64,000 bases of DNA from Methylovirgula sp963708155 (GTDB lineage: Bacteria; Pseudomonadota; Alphaproteobacteria; Rhizobiales; Beijerinckiaceae): contig OY970183.1 of NCBI GenBank assembly GCA_963708155.1, positions 620,001-684,000 on the forward strand. The letters are read 5' to 3'. The notes under the pieces are model-generated. The model did no database searches. It was not told where the DNA came from and saw only the letters and a list, made by a program, of their open reading frames with translations. Position numbers and translations under genes: made by a program. Positions 7,937-16,296 of the stretch are shown piece by piece (the first letter of the stretch is position 1; each line of letters begins with the position of its first letter).

Positions 7937-8566
7937 TTAGGCGACGTCGGGCGCCCTGAACGGCGAGAAGCTCATCCGATGATAGGGGCATGGCCCATGC
8001 TGCGCGATGGCGGCGAGATGCTCGGGTGTCGCATAGCCGACGTGGCGGCTGAAGCCATAAACCGGATAGAGCGTGCAGAGCCGTGCCATCAACCTGTCGC
8101 GCGTCACCTTGGCGACGATTGAAGCGGCGGCGATGGACAACGAACGCGCGTCGCCGCCGACGATCGCTTCGCCCGCGCAGCACAGCGCCGCCGGAAGATC
8201 GTTGCCGTCGACAAGCGCGTAGCGGGGCGCGAGTGCGAGCGCGGCGAGCGCCCGCCGCATGGCCGTCAGACTCGCCTGCCTTATGTTGATCGCATCGATC
8301 TCTGCGGCGCTTGCGAAGGCGACCGAAACAGCCAGAGCATAACGCATGATCTCGTCATAGGCGGCAAGCCGCGCCTCCGCCGTCAGCGCCTTGGAATCAT
8401 TGACGCCCTTCGGCAGCCGTTTGGGATCGAGAATGACCGCCGCCGCCGCGACAGGCCCGGCCAGCGGCCCGCGCCCGACCTCGTCCATCCCCGCCACCGG
8501 CCAGACGGCATCCTTGGCCAGTTGGCGCTCGTAGCGGAAATGCGGCTGTGGGGGTTTCTTCGCCAT
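7937..8566 (-). CDS. rnhB: Ribonuclease HII
   Basis: A 209-residue RNase HII that cuts the RNA strand of RNA-DNA hybrids and excises single ribonucleotides from DNA. The catalytic D28-E29 lie in GMDEVGRGPLAGP; LVDGNDLP and the helix with SIVAKVTRDRLM provide the remaining acidic and basic residues, and GFSRHVGYATPEH is the usual C-terminal motif. ATG 8566 starts MAKKPP; the longer upstream open frame overlaps the next gene and is not coding in this frame. Same strand as ccrM downstream. Confidence 0.95.
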   Translation of the reverse strand: MAKKPPQPHFRYERQLAKDAVWPVAGMDEVGRGPLAGPVAAAAVILDPKRLPKGVNDSKALTAEARLAAYDEIMRYALAVSVAFASAAEIDAINIRQASLTAMRRALAALALAPRYALVDGNDLPAALCCAGEAIVGGDARSLSIAAASIVAKVTRDRLMARLCTLYPVYGFSRHVGYATPEHLAAIAQHGPCPYHRMSFSPFRAPDVA

Positions 8567-8652
8567 GCCGAGGCCTTTAGGGCAGTTTTGCCGCCCGAGC
8601 CAAGCTCTTAAACCCCGGATGAGACGCCGCGCAATCCGCGCCGGGCCCATGC

Positions 8653-9915
8653 TCACAGCAATTCGAGCTGTAATGGCTCGTCCTTGCGCCGCGGAGGGGT
8701 GAAGAGATCGTGACGCAGCTTGACCCTTGTTTTGGCAAAACCGAGCTTTGCCACCGCCGCCTCGAACCGACGGCCGACCATCCAGGCATAGGGGCCCGAG
8801 CCGACCATCCGTTTGCCGAATTGCGAATCGTAGATCTTGCCGTCGCGCGTCGATCTGATGAGCGAAAGAACGTGGCGCGCCTTGCCCGGATAATGGGCGA
8901 GCAGCCATTCGCTGAAAAGATCGCTCAATTCGAGCGGCAGGCGCAGCATCACATAGCCCGCCTCGCGCGCGCCGGCAGCCTGGGCGCGTTCGAGAATGGT
9001 TTCGATCTCCGCATCGTTCAGCGCCGGAATGACCGGCGCGACCATGACGGCGGTCGGCACGCCCGCCTCGGCCAGCGCCTTCAGCGTCGCAAGCCGTTTT
9101 GCCGGCGAGGCGGCGCGCGGCTCCATCCGCCGGGCAAGGACCGGATCGAGGCTCGTCACCGAGATCGCGACCTTGACGAGGCCCTTCCGCGCCATCGGCT
9201 CGAGAAGATCGAGGTCGCGCAGCACGAGCGCGGATTTGGTCACGATGCCGACCGGATGATTGGTGCGCGCCAGAACTTCGAGCACCTGCCGCATCACCCG
9301 ATATTCGCGCTCGATCGGCTGATAGGGATCGGTATTGGTGCCGATGGCGATGGTGCGTGGCTGATAATTCTTCGCCGCCAGCTCGCGCTCCAGCAGCGCC
9401 GCCGCATCGGCCTTGGCAAAGAGGCGCGTCTCGAAATCGAGCCCCGGCGATAGGCCCATATAGGCGTGGGTCGGCCGGGCGAAACAATAGACGCAGCCGT
9501 GCTCGCAACCGCGATAGGGATTGATCGAGCGGTCGAAGGAAATGTCGGGCGAATCGTTGCGGGTGATGATCGTCTTCGCCCGCTCGAGCGTCACCGTGGT
9601 CTTGAGCGGCGGCGGCTCGTCCTCGGCCGCCCAGCCATCGTCCACAGGCGCATAGGCGAGCGGCTCGAAACGACCGCCGACATTGGATTGCGCCCCACGC
9701 CCGCGTCGCGGCATAAGAGGCCGCGCATCCTCGACCCTGGGGGCCGGATCGAAGACGCGCGGCGGCCGAAGCGAAGGTGGCGCCGCTTGGGCTACACGGC
9801 GGCCAGCTTCGCCAGGAGTTGAAACTGGAGTCGAGACTGGGGTTGAAACCTTGCCCGAAACCTCGGTACGAGACCTTGGCTGCGTTCTCGGTTGCGGAAG
9901 GACTTTAGCTGCCAT
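8653..9915 (-). CDS. PA0069-family radical SAM protein
   Basis: A 420-residue radical SAM protein. The iron-sulfur ligands are C137, C141 and C144 in RGCEHGCVYCFARPTH, spaced CX3CX2C. The arrangement and the NPYRGCEHGCVYC context match the PA0069/Rv2578c group, related to spore photoproduct lyase but with no defined substrate. Residues 145-360 form the partial TIM barrel. The start is taken at ATG 9915; the first 80 residues are low-complexity and include a short VSTP repeat. It precedes rnhB on the same strand, a common alphaproteobacterial order. Confidence 0.88.
   Translation of the reverse strand: MAAKVLPQPRTQPRSRTEVSGKVSTPVSTPVSTPGEAGRRVAQAAPPSLRPPRVFDPAPRVEDARPLMPRRGRGAQSNVGGRFEPLAYAPVDDGWAAEDEPPPLKTTVTLERAKTIITRNDSPDISFDRSINPYRGCEHGCVYCFARPTHAYMGLSPGLDFETRLFAKADAAALLERELAAKNYQPRTIAIGTNTDPYQPIEREYRVMRQVLEVLARTNHPVGIVTKSALVLRDLDLLEPMARKGLVKVAISVTSLDPVLARRMEPRAASPAKRLATLKALAEAGVPTAVMVAPVIPALNDAEIETILERAQAAGAREAGYVMLRLPLELSDLFSEWLLAHYPGKARHVLSLIRSTRDGKIYDSQFGKRMVGSGPYAWMVGRRFEAAVAKLGFAKTRVKLRHDLFTPPRRKDEPLQLELL
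9815..9850. repeat. Three 12-base tandem units inside the radical SAM gene
   Basis: Units begin at 9815, 9827 and 9839 (GGAGTTGAAACT, GGAGTCGAGACT, GGGGTTGAAACC). On the coding strand they give VSTP three times, at about residues 23-34, in the disordered N-terminal leader. The unit length is a multiple of three, so copy number can vary without breaking the frame. Confidence 0.8.
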
Positions 9916-10018
9916 TTGCGACGGCTCGATAAAGGAACATGATGAGAACAATAACGGAACAAAAAGAGGGCTGTCAATCGCGCTCGCAGCGAATCCTGTT
10001 GCGGCTTGAGCGCCAGCG

Positions 10019-10549
10019 ATGATTTCCCTGATCGTTCTCTGCCCAATGGGCGCCGGCGACGGCACGGAAGCGCAGACCGCCGAAGCCGTGGTGCGGACCC
10101 TCTCGGCCTTCGTCGGCGCGGCCGTGCGCGGCCTGGTGCGCGAAGCCATCCTCGTCGGCCCCCCGCAGATGAAGCTTGGCTATATCGCCGACCATGCCGG
10201 CAGCGCCTTTTTCGAGGCCAAGTCCGAGGCCGACGGCATCGCCCATGCCCTCGCCGTCAGCCGCGCGGCGCATATCTTCATCGTCCGCGCCGGCTATGTG
10301 CCGGAGACCGGATTTGCCGAGGCGATCGAGGATCTGCTGCGGTTCGGCAAGGCCGAAAACCAGGGCTGGCTGATGCGCGGCGCTGCGAGACGGCCCATCG
10401 AAAAAATCCTGACGCATCTCGTGCGGCCCGCTGCGCTGCTTGCGCCGCGGCGACTCTGCCTCACGGTGAAAGCGCCGGACTTCGCCAGCCTCGTCAAGGC
10501 GACGCGGGCGCGGCCGGCAAGCCAGATCCGGCTGCGCGCGGTGGTCTGA
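10019..10549 (+). CDS. Glycosyltransferase-2-like protein, probably degenerate
   Basis: A 176-residue protein divergent from the radical SAM gene. The N-terminus (MISLIVLCPMG), the GAAVRGLVREAILV segment and IADHAGSAFFE resemble a short GT2-type family often encoded near rnhB and PA0069-like genes in related bacteria, where the equivalent segments bind a nucleotide sugar. The usual acidic DxD-type motif is not visible and the protein is shorter than a complete GT-A domain, so catalytic activity is doubtful. The assignment is by pattern memory. It ends just before a pair of dispersed repeats. Confidence 0.5.
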   Translation: MISLIVLCPMGAGDGTEAQTAEAVVRTLSAFVGAAVRGLVREAILVGPPQMKLGYIADHAGSAFFEAKSEADGIAHALAVSRAAHIFIVRAGYVPETGFAEAIEDLLRFGKAENQGWLMRGAARRPIEKILTHLVRPAALLAPRRLCLTVKAPDFASLVKATRARPASQIRLRAVV

Positions 10550-10570
10550 ACTCAATCTCTCTTAAAGCTG

Positions 10571-10675
10571 GCGCATGAGCTTTCCCGAAAAGTCTCACAA
10601 CTTTCGCGCTCATGTTTTCCTCAAGCGGCGCATGAGCTTTCCCGAAAAGTCTCACAACTTTTCGGGCTCATGCGC
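10571..10675. repeat. Two tandem copies of a dispersed palindrome
   Basis: Copy one starts at 10571 and copy two at 10628. Both begin GCGCATGAGC, continue TTTCCCGAAAAGTCTCACAA and end with GCTCATG (copy two with GCTCATGCGC at 10666-10675). They separate two convergent genes and touch the stop codon of the metallopeptidase gene. The near identity of the copies implies recent duplication. Confidence 0.85.
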
Positions 10676-11598
10676 TATCGCGCGAAGGTATTGCAGGAGT
10701 CGATCTGGCCGGATTTGAGCCCGGTTTCGAGCCATTGCACGCGCTGGGCCGCCGAGCCGTGGGTGAAGGAATCCGGCACAGCATAGCCTTGCGTCGCCTT
10801 CTGCAGACGGTCGTCGCCGATCGCCTGCGCGGTATTGACCGCCTTCTCGACGTCGCCCTGGTCGATGACGTGATATTTCGCCTGCGCATTGTTGGCCCAG
10901 ACGCCGGCAAGGCAATCGGCCATCAATTCGGTGCGCACCGAGAGCGCATTGGCCTGCTCCTGGCTGTCGGCATTTGCTCGCGCCGCCTGGACTTTCGAGA
11001 GGATGCCAAGCTGATCCTGAATGTGATGGCCGATCTCATGCGCGATCACATAGGCATAGGCGAAGTCGCCGCCGCCGCCATATTTCGTCTGCATGTCGCG
11101 GAAGAAGGAGGTGTCGAGATAGACCTTCTTGTCGATCGGACAATAGAACGGACCCATCGAGGCCGCGGCGCCGCCGCAGCCCGAGCGCGTGAAGCCGTTA
11201 TAGAGGACAAGCTTCGGCGGCACATACTGGATGCCCTTCTGCGCCGGCAGAACCTGCGACCAGACGTCCTCCGTCTGGGCGAGAATGGCTGAAACGAATT
11301 GGCCGATCTGATCTTTCGGCACGCCGGTCTCGGCAGAGGTCTGCTGTGTCTGCGGCGCCGGCGAGGATTGCGTGCTTTGGCCGCCGCCCTGAATCATTTC
11401 GGCGCCGCCGATGAGCACGCGCGGATCGATGCCGAGCGCCCAGCCGATCAAGCCCAGAATGATGATCGTGCCAAGGCCGAGATGGCCGGCGCCGATGCCG
11501 CCCGGCAGGCTGAAGCCGCCGCCGCCGGACGGATCGCCGGAATCATCGCCGCGCCGATCCTCGACATTGTCCGACCGGCGGAAATTCTGCCATTCCAT
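10675..11598 (-). CDS. Neutral zinc metallopeptidase, YpfJ/KPN_02809 family
   Basis: A 307-residue protein of the putative neutral zinc metallopeptidase family. The zinc site HEIGH is at residues 187-191, with downstream MADCLAGVWA supplying the likely third ligand region. The N-terminus is polar with a GGGGF stretch, followed by one transmembrane helix at about 42-57 and a Gln/Ser-rich linker, so the catalytic domain probably faces the periplasm. CGGAAASMGPFYCP (about 141-153) carries two conserved cysteines. Biological substrates are unknown. It is convergent with the GT2-like gene. Confidence 0.9.
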   Translation of the reverse strand: MEWQNFRRSDNVEDRRGDDSGDPSGGGGFSLPGGIGAGHLGLGTIIILGLIGWALGIDPRVLIGGAEMIQGGGQSTQSSPAPQTQQTSAETGVPKDQIGQFVSAILAQTEDVWSQVLPAQKGIQYVPPKLVLYNGFTRSGCGGAAASMGPFYCPIDKKVYLDTSFFRDMQTKYGGGGDFAYAYVIAHEIGHHIQDQLGILSKVQAARANADSQEQANALSVRTELMADCLAGVWANNAQAKYHVIDQGDVEKAVNTAQAIGDDRLQKATQGYAVPDSFTHGSAAQRVQWLETGLKSGQIDSCNTFAR

Positions 11599-11738
11599 GC
11601 GCGCGGCTCCCTCTTTTTCGGCGGCACTTTATCACGTTCCGCTAGCCCGCAAATCCTCGCTGTGCGCTGGAATACAGCCCGCGTTTGGCTGAGGCTTTGT
11701 CAATTTTTCGGATGCTGCACAGCGCCGCGAAAACAGGC

Positions 11739-12543
11739 TCAGATCTCGCGCAGCTTCTTGGCCAGTTCGCGCAGATCCTGCCAGGCGAATTTCTTGTGCG
11801 AGGGCTGGCGCAGCAGATAGGCCGGATGCAGCATGGCCATCGCCGGGATGATCGTGCCGCCGCGATCATAGTCCACCCAGCGGCCGCGGCTGCGCATGAT
11901 GCCCTCCTTGATGCCGAGCAGCGTCTGCATTGACGGCGCCCCGAGGCAGATCAGGATTTTCGGCGCGACCAGCTCGATCTGGCGGCGCGTGAATGGCAGG
12001 CAGGCCCCCGTCTCCAGCGGCGTCGGCGTCCGGTTGCCGGGCGGGCGCCAGGGTACGACATTGGCGATATAGACCTGCGTGCGGTCGAGGCCGATCGCGG
12101 CGAGCATCTTGTCGAGCAATTGCCCGGCGCGGCCGACGAAAGGCCGGCCGATGCGATCCTCGTCCGCGCCCGGCGCCTCGCCGACAAACATGATATTGGC
12201 CTCAGGATTGCCGTCGGCGAAAACAAGCTGCGTCGCCGTCGCCTTCAGGCCACAGCCCTCGAAGGCGAGAAGCTCCGCCCGCAATTCGTCCAGGGTCTGC
12301 GCCTTCGAGGCTTCGGCAATGGCGGCCAGCGGCGATGGAATCGGAGCGTTTATGCTTGCGCGTGCGGGCGCCACGCGCGGGGGCGCCGGGCGCGGCGCGG
12401 GCTGGGCGACCGGCGGCCGTTGAAGATTCTGCGAACTCGGCGAAGCGATCGTGCGGCACGTCGTCGACGGCGAGATCGACGCCCATATCCGCGTACCAGC
12501 GCAGAAGCTGCGCCAGCGTCTCCGGCGAGGCCGCGTCAGACAT
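11739..12543 (-). CDS. Uracil-DNA glycosylase family 4/5, frame broken
   Basis: An iron-sulfur uracil-DNA glycosylase that removes uracil from DNA. The main frame carries the catalytic region GEAPGADEDRIGRPFVGRAG and the later HPAYLLR motif. The N-terminus typical of alphaproteobacterial members, MSDAASPETLAQLLRWYAD, starts at ATG 12543 in a different frame. The two parts join if one base is removed between about 12405 and 12440, giving a 267-residue protein of normal size. C-G-L-K in AFEGCGLKATATQ is part of the cluster-binding region. The start overlaps the tetR stop by 8 bases, suggesting coupled expression. The break may be a sequence error. Confidence 0.85.
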
Positions 12544-13234
12544 GGCTCGGCACGAGCGCTGGCGGGATGATGGCCTGCTCCTCGGCTCTCGGCCCATAGG
12601 CGGCAAGGAACATCGACACCGCCGCATCGACATGATGGCGGATCAATTCCTCGGTGATCTCCTCGAAATCCGGCACCAGCAGCTTGATGATGTGGCGGTT
12701 GGCGACAACGGAGCCCAGGAACAGCTTGGCCGCGAGGGCAGGTTCGGAACACTTCAGGAAGCCCTCCCCGGTCGCATATTCAAGATAGGCGGCGACATCC
12801 TTCATGAGTTGGTGGGGGCCTTGCTCGAAGAAGATGCGACCCAGCTCCGGCGTGCGCTGAACCTCTGCGATGACGATGCGGAAAAAGCACAGGGGGTCTT
12901 CATTCAGCAGCATATTCAACAAATTAAATCCAAGCTGCCGCAAAACCTCGCGTGGATCGTTGCGTTGGCCGATTTCGCGCTCTACGCTGCGGTAGATGCG
13001 CTCGGATCGCGCGCGCACGACCTCCGAGAACAGTCCTTCCTTGCTGCCGAAGTGACGGTAGAGCGTCTCCTTCGAGGCGCCGGCCCGCGAGGCGACGATC
13101 TGCATGGTGGCATCGTTGAAGCCGAGCTCCAGAAAAACACTTTCAGCAACGGCTGCAATTTCATCACGCCGCTTCTCGCCGCGCGGAACTCGCCTCATCC
13201 TTAACATGATTCTTCGGAGCTCCTTGGTTGACAT
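12536..13234 (-). CDS. TetR-family transcriptional repressor
   Basis: A 232-residue TetR-type regulator. The N-terminal HTH (about residues 20-66) includes ATMQIVASRAGASKETLYRH and FGSKEGLFSEV; the remaining helices form the ligand-binding and dimer domain, with a C-terminal TetR_C-like block. It is divergent from the emrA-emrB-nodT pump genes, the classic arrangement for a local repressor of a drug efflux operon. An inverted repeat placed right behind the pump promoter is a good candidate operator. The start may be ATG 13234 or ATG 13207. It overlaps the glycosylase gene downstream. Confidence 0.9.
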   Translation of the reverse strand: MSTKELRRIMLRMRRVPRGEKRRDEIAAVAESVFLELGFNDATMQIVASRAGASKETLYRHFGSKEGLFSEVVRARSERIYRSVEREIGQRNDPREVLRQLGFNLLNMLLNEDPLCFFRIVIAEVQRTPELGRIFFEQGPHQLMKDVAAYLEYATGEGFLKCSEPALAAKLFLGSVVANRHIIKLLVPDFEEITEELIRHHVDAAVSMFLAAYGPRAEEQAIIPPALVPSHV

Positions 13235-13256
13235 CGTGTAAAGCCCACCATATACG
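13228..13256 (+). promoter_or_regulatory. Sigma70-type promoter for the emrAB-nodT operon
   Basis: TTGACA at 13228-13233 and TATACG at 13251-13256 are separated by 17 bases, near-consensus spacing, and point toward emrA. The -35 box is perfect; the -10 matches at its key first two positions. Confidence 0.6.
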
Positions 13257-13270
13257 AACTCTTCAGTTCG
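13255..13270. promoter_or_regulatory. Candidate TetR operator
   Basis: CGAACT (13255-13260) and AGTTCG (13265-13270) are perfect inverted arms around CTTC. The repeat overlaps the end of the -10 box and the expected start of transcription, so a bound dimer would block the pump promoter. A second palindrome, AACAATTGTT, is at 13288-13297. Confidence 0.5.
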
Positions 13271-13366
13271 GTTAAGCCCCGAATTTCAACAATTGTTCAA
13301 CGGGTGCGCTGCGGCAAATCCGGCTCGAACAGATACCATTCCGACCGAACGCTGCGGTGCATCGTC

Positions 13367-14518
13367 ATGGCCAAATCGCGCTCCGACACAGATCTTCCTG
13401 TCGCCGAAGACGGCTCCGCCCAGGGTGCGCCGCCGCAAGCCGCGCCTGTGCCCGAGGCAAAGCCCGCGCCGCCCGCGAAAAAGAAGCGGCGCACGACGAT
13501 GTGGATCGTCCTGCTTCTCCTGTTCAGCGGCCTCGCCTTCACGGGTTACGAATATTGGCTGGCCAATCGCGACTACGAATCCACGGACGATGCGTTCATC
13601 GACGGCCGCGCGATTACGATCGCCCCGCAGGTTACGGGCAATGTCGTCTCGCTGGACGTGACCGATAACGAGTTTGTGAAAAAGGGTCAGCCGCTGATCC
13701 ACATCGACAATCGCCAGTACGTGATCGATGTCGAAAACGCCAAGGCAAATCTGGCGACGGCGGAAGGCGAATATAGCGGCGTCAAATACGCCTCCGAGGT
13801 TGCGAAGAAAAACTTCCCCGCGCAGCTCGACGCGGCGAAGGCGCAACTGGCATCGGCGCAGGCGCTGCTCGTGCGGGCGCAGGCCGATTACGATCGGCAG
13901 AAGGCTCTGCCCTCGCGCGCGACGACGCAGCAGGAGGTCGATGCCGCGACCGCAGCTCTACGGCAGGCGCAGGCGCAGGTCGCCTCGGCTGAAGCCCAGG
14001 TCGAGCAGGCTGCGCCCGTGCCCGAGCGGATCGGCCAGGCGGTTTCGCAGGTCGCGCAATTCCACGGCCAGATCGATCAGGCGAAAGCCAAACTCGATCA
14101 GGCTCTGCTCAATCTGTCCTATACGATCGTCACCGCGCCGCAGGATGGCTGGGTCACCAAGCGCAATGTCGAGGTCGGCACTTATGTGACGCCGGGCCAG
14201 CAAATTTTCTCGCTCGTCTCGCCGCAGGTCTGGGTGACGGCGAATTACAAGGAAAGCCAGCTCACTGAAATGCGTGCCGGCCAGCCGGCGACGATCAGTG
14301 TCGACGCCTATCCTCAGCTCAAGCTCAAGGGCCATGTCGATTCGATCCAGCTTGGCTCGGGATCGCGCTTCAGCGCCTTCCCGCCGGAGAACGCGACCGG
14401 CAATTTCGTCAAGATCGTCCAGCGCGTGCCGGTGAAGATCGACATCGACTCGGGCCTCGATCCGAAGCTGCCGCTCTCGCTCGGCCTTTCCGCGGTCCCG
14501 AGTGTGAAGGTGCAATGA
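13367..14518 (+). CDS. emrA: EmrA/HlyD-family efflux adaptor
   Basis: A 383-residue membrane fusion protein linking an inner-membrane pump to the outer-membrane channel. A proline-rich cytoplasmic leader is followed by one transmembrane helix (about residues 45-62). The lipoyl half-motif STDDAFIDGRAITIAPQVTG (about 71-90) is the EmrA hallmark, a long alpha-helical hairpin spans about 115-235, and the second lipoyl half ends with APQDGWVTKRN. ATG 13367 begins MAKSRS; the earlier frame has no family character. Its stop overlaps the emrB start as ATGA, so the two are translationally coupled. Confidence 0.92.
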   Translation: MAKSRSDTDLPVAEDGSAQGAPPQAAPVPEAKPAPPAKKKRRTTMWIVLLLLFSGLAFTGYEYWLANRDYESTDDAFIDGRAITIAPQVTGNVVSLDVTDNEFVKKGQPLIHIDNRQYVIDVENAKANLATAEGEYSGVKYASEVAKKNFPAQLDAAKAQLASAQALLVRAQADYDRQKALPSRATTQQEVDAATAALRQAQAQVASAEAQVEQAAPVPERIGQAVSQVAQFHGQIDQAKAKLDQALLNLSYTIVTAPQDGWVTKRNVEVGTYVTPGQQIFSLVSPQVWVTANYKESQLTEMRAGQPATISVDAYPQLKLKGHVDSIQLGSGSRFSAFPPENATGNFVKIVQRVPVKIDIDSGLDPKLPLSLGLSAVPSVKVQ

Positions 14519-16185
14519 GCGCGGAGCAGACGCTCAGGTTGCCTGGCGGCGCCGGAGGCTCGGTTCCGCCGGCGGCCCCGGCGGCCGCGCCGCCGAAGCC
14601 CACCCCCCGGGCGCCGCAGGACCCGTTCAGCCTGGGCTGGGAGCCGAAGCACAATCCCTGGGCGGTCGCGATCGTCGTCACCCTCGCTGCGTTCATGGAA
14701 ATTCTCGACACGACGATCGTCAATGTCGCGCTGCCGCATATCGCGGGCAGTCTGTCGTCGAGCAACGACGAAGCGACCTGGGCGCTGACCTCCTATCTGG
14801 TCGCCAACGGTATCGTGCTGACAATCTCCGGCTGGCTCGGCGCCCTGCTCGGCCGCAAGCGCTATTTCATCATCTGCCTGGCGATGTTCACGGTCTGCTC
14901 GTTCCTATGCGGCATCGCGACGAGCCTGCCGCAGCTCATTCTGTTTCGGCTGCTGCAAGGCTTTTTCGGCGGCGGCCTGCAGCCGAACCAGCAATCGATC
15001 ATCCTCGATTATTTTCCGCCGGCCAAACGCAGCGCCGCTTTCGGGCTCACGGCGATTGCAACCATCGTCGGCCCTGTCATCGGTCCGACGCTCGGCGGCC
15101 TCATCACCAATTCGGCTTCCTGGCGCTGGATTTTCTTCGTCAACGTGCCGGTCGGCATCGGCGCCGTGATCCTCGTCTATATTCTGGTGCAGGATCCACC
15201 CTGGGTGAAACGCGAGCCGCGGCCCATCGACGGCATCGGCCTCGGTCTCATCGCGCTTGGTCTTGGCTGTCTCGAAGTGATGATGGATCGAGGCGAGGAC
15301 GCTGACTGGTTCAACTCGAGCTTCATCGTCATCATGGCGATGCTGTCGGTCACCGGCCTCGTCGGCTCGGCCGTCTGGCTCTCCGTCGCCAAGAAGCCGA
15401 TCATCAATCTCGCCATCTTCAAGGACAAGAATTTTGCCGGCGGCTGCGTCATGATCGGCTGCGTCGGCGCCATCCTGTACGCCTCGTCGGTCATCATCCC
15501 GCAATTCGCCCAGCAGGTGCTCGGCTATACCGCGACCTGGGCAGGCATGATCCTGTCGCCCGGCGGCATCATCATCATCATACTGATCCCGTTGGTGGGA
15601 CGGCTCATGACCGTGATGCAGACCCGCTATATCGTGGCGATCGGCTTCTTCCTGCTCGGCGTCGCCTTCATCTTCTCCTCCAAGCTGGTGCTCGACATCA
15701 CCTATCTGCGGCTGGTGATGATCCGCTCGTCGCAAACCGTCGGCCTCGCCTTTCTCTTCGTGCCGATCAGCACGATCACCTATTCGACCTTGCCGCGCGA
15801 GTTGAACGGCGACGCCACCGCGCTGTTCTCGATGTTCCGCAACGTCGCCGGCTCGATCGGCATCGCAACATCAACGGCGATGATCCAGCAGCGCTCGCAA
15901 CTGCATCAGACCTATCTGTCGCAATGGGCAAACCCGTTCTGGGAGCCTTTCCGGCAGTTGGTCGCCCGTTATCAGGCCTCGCTCGAAGCCATCGGCCATC
16001 CGGCGGCGCAGGCGTACCAAATGGCGCTCGGACACGTCTATCAGAGCTTCCTTCAACAGGTTGCGGTGATGGCCTATTCCGACGTCTTCAAAGGCTGCGC
16101 CATCGTCGCGTTCGCGCTGGTGCCGCTCTGCTTCATGCTCTCGCCCATCAAGGGTGGCCGCGGCGGCGGCGGGGGTGGCCATTGA
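14515..16185 (+). CDS. emrB: EmrB/QacA-family MFS drug exporter (DHA2, 14 helices)
   Basis: A 556-residue proton-driven exporter of the DHA2 family. The D-x-T motif LDTTIVNVALPHI (about residues 64-76), the motif-A loop GALLGRKRYF and the motif-C-like GPVIGPTLGGLI are all visible, with 14 predicted membrane spans. The long proline-rich N-terminus and the glycine-rich C-terminus (after residue 545) are cytoplasmic. With EmrA and the NodT channel it would move hydrophobic compounds straight out of the cell. Substrates cannot be read from the sequence. Start ATG 14515 overlaps the emrA stop by 4 bases. Confidence 0.93.
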   Translation: MSAEQTLRLPGGAGGSVPPAAPAAAPPKPTPRAPQDPFSLGWEPKHNPWAVAIVVTLAAFMEILDTTIVNVALPHIAGSLSSSNDEATWALTSYLVANGIVLTISGWLGALLGRKRYFIICLAMFTVCSFLCGIATSLPQLILFRLLQGFFGGGLQPNQQSIILDYFPPAKRSAAFGLTAIATIVGPVIGPTLGGLITNSASWRWIFFVNVPVGIGAVILVYILVQDPPWVKREPRPIDGIGLGLIALGLGCLEVMMDRGEDADWFNSSFIVIMAMLSVTGLVGSAVWLSVAKKPIINLAIFKDKNFAGGCVMIGCVGAILYASSVIIPQFAQQVLGYTATWAGMILSPGGIIIIILIPLVGRLMTVMQTRYIVAIGFFLLGVAFIFSSKLVLDITYLRLVMIRSSQTVGLAFLFVPISTITYSTLPRELNGDATALFSMFRNVAGSIGIATSTAMIQQRSQLHQTYLSQWANPFWEPFRQLVARYQASLEAIGHPAAQAYQMALGHVYQSFLQQVAVMAYSDVFKGCAIVAFALVPLCFMLSPIKGGRGGGGGGH

Positions 16186-16296
16186 GCGCGTCTGCGGCGC
16201 GGGAGACACACAGAACGATAAAGTCCGCGGATCGCGCAAAACGCCATTTGGCCCGGCGTCGATTTGTTTAAATAAAGCTTGTGCGGGGGTAGGTTC

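Noticed and set aside
12202..12633. Separate 143-residue gene upstream of the uracil-DNA glycosylase
   Set aside because: Its first 40 residues are the missing N-terminus of the glycosylase; the rest is out of frame. Treated as one frame-broken gene.
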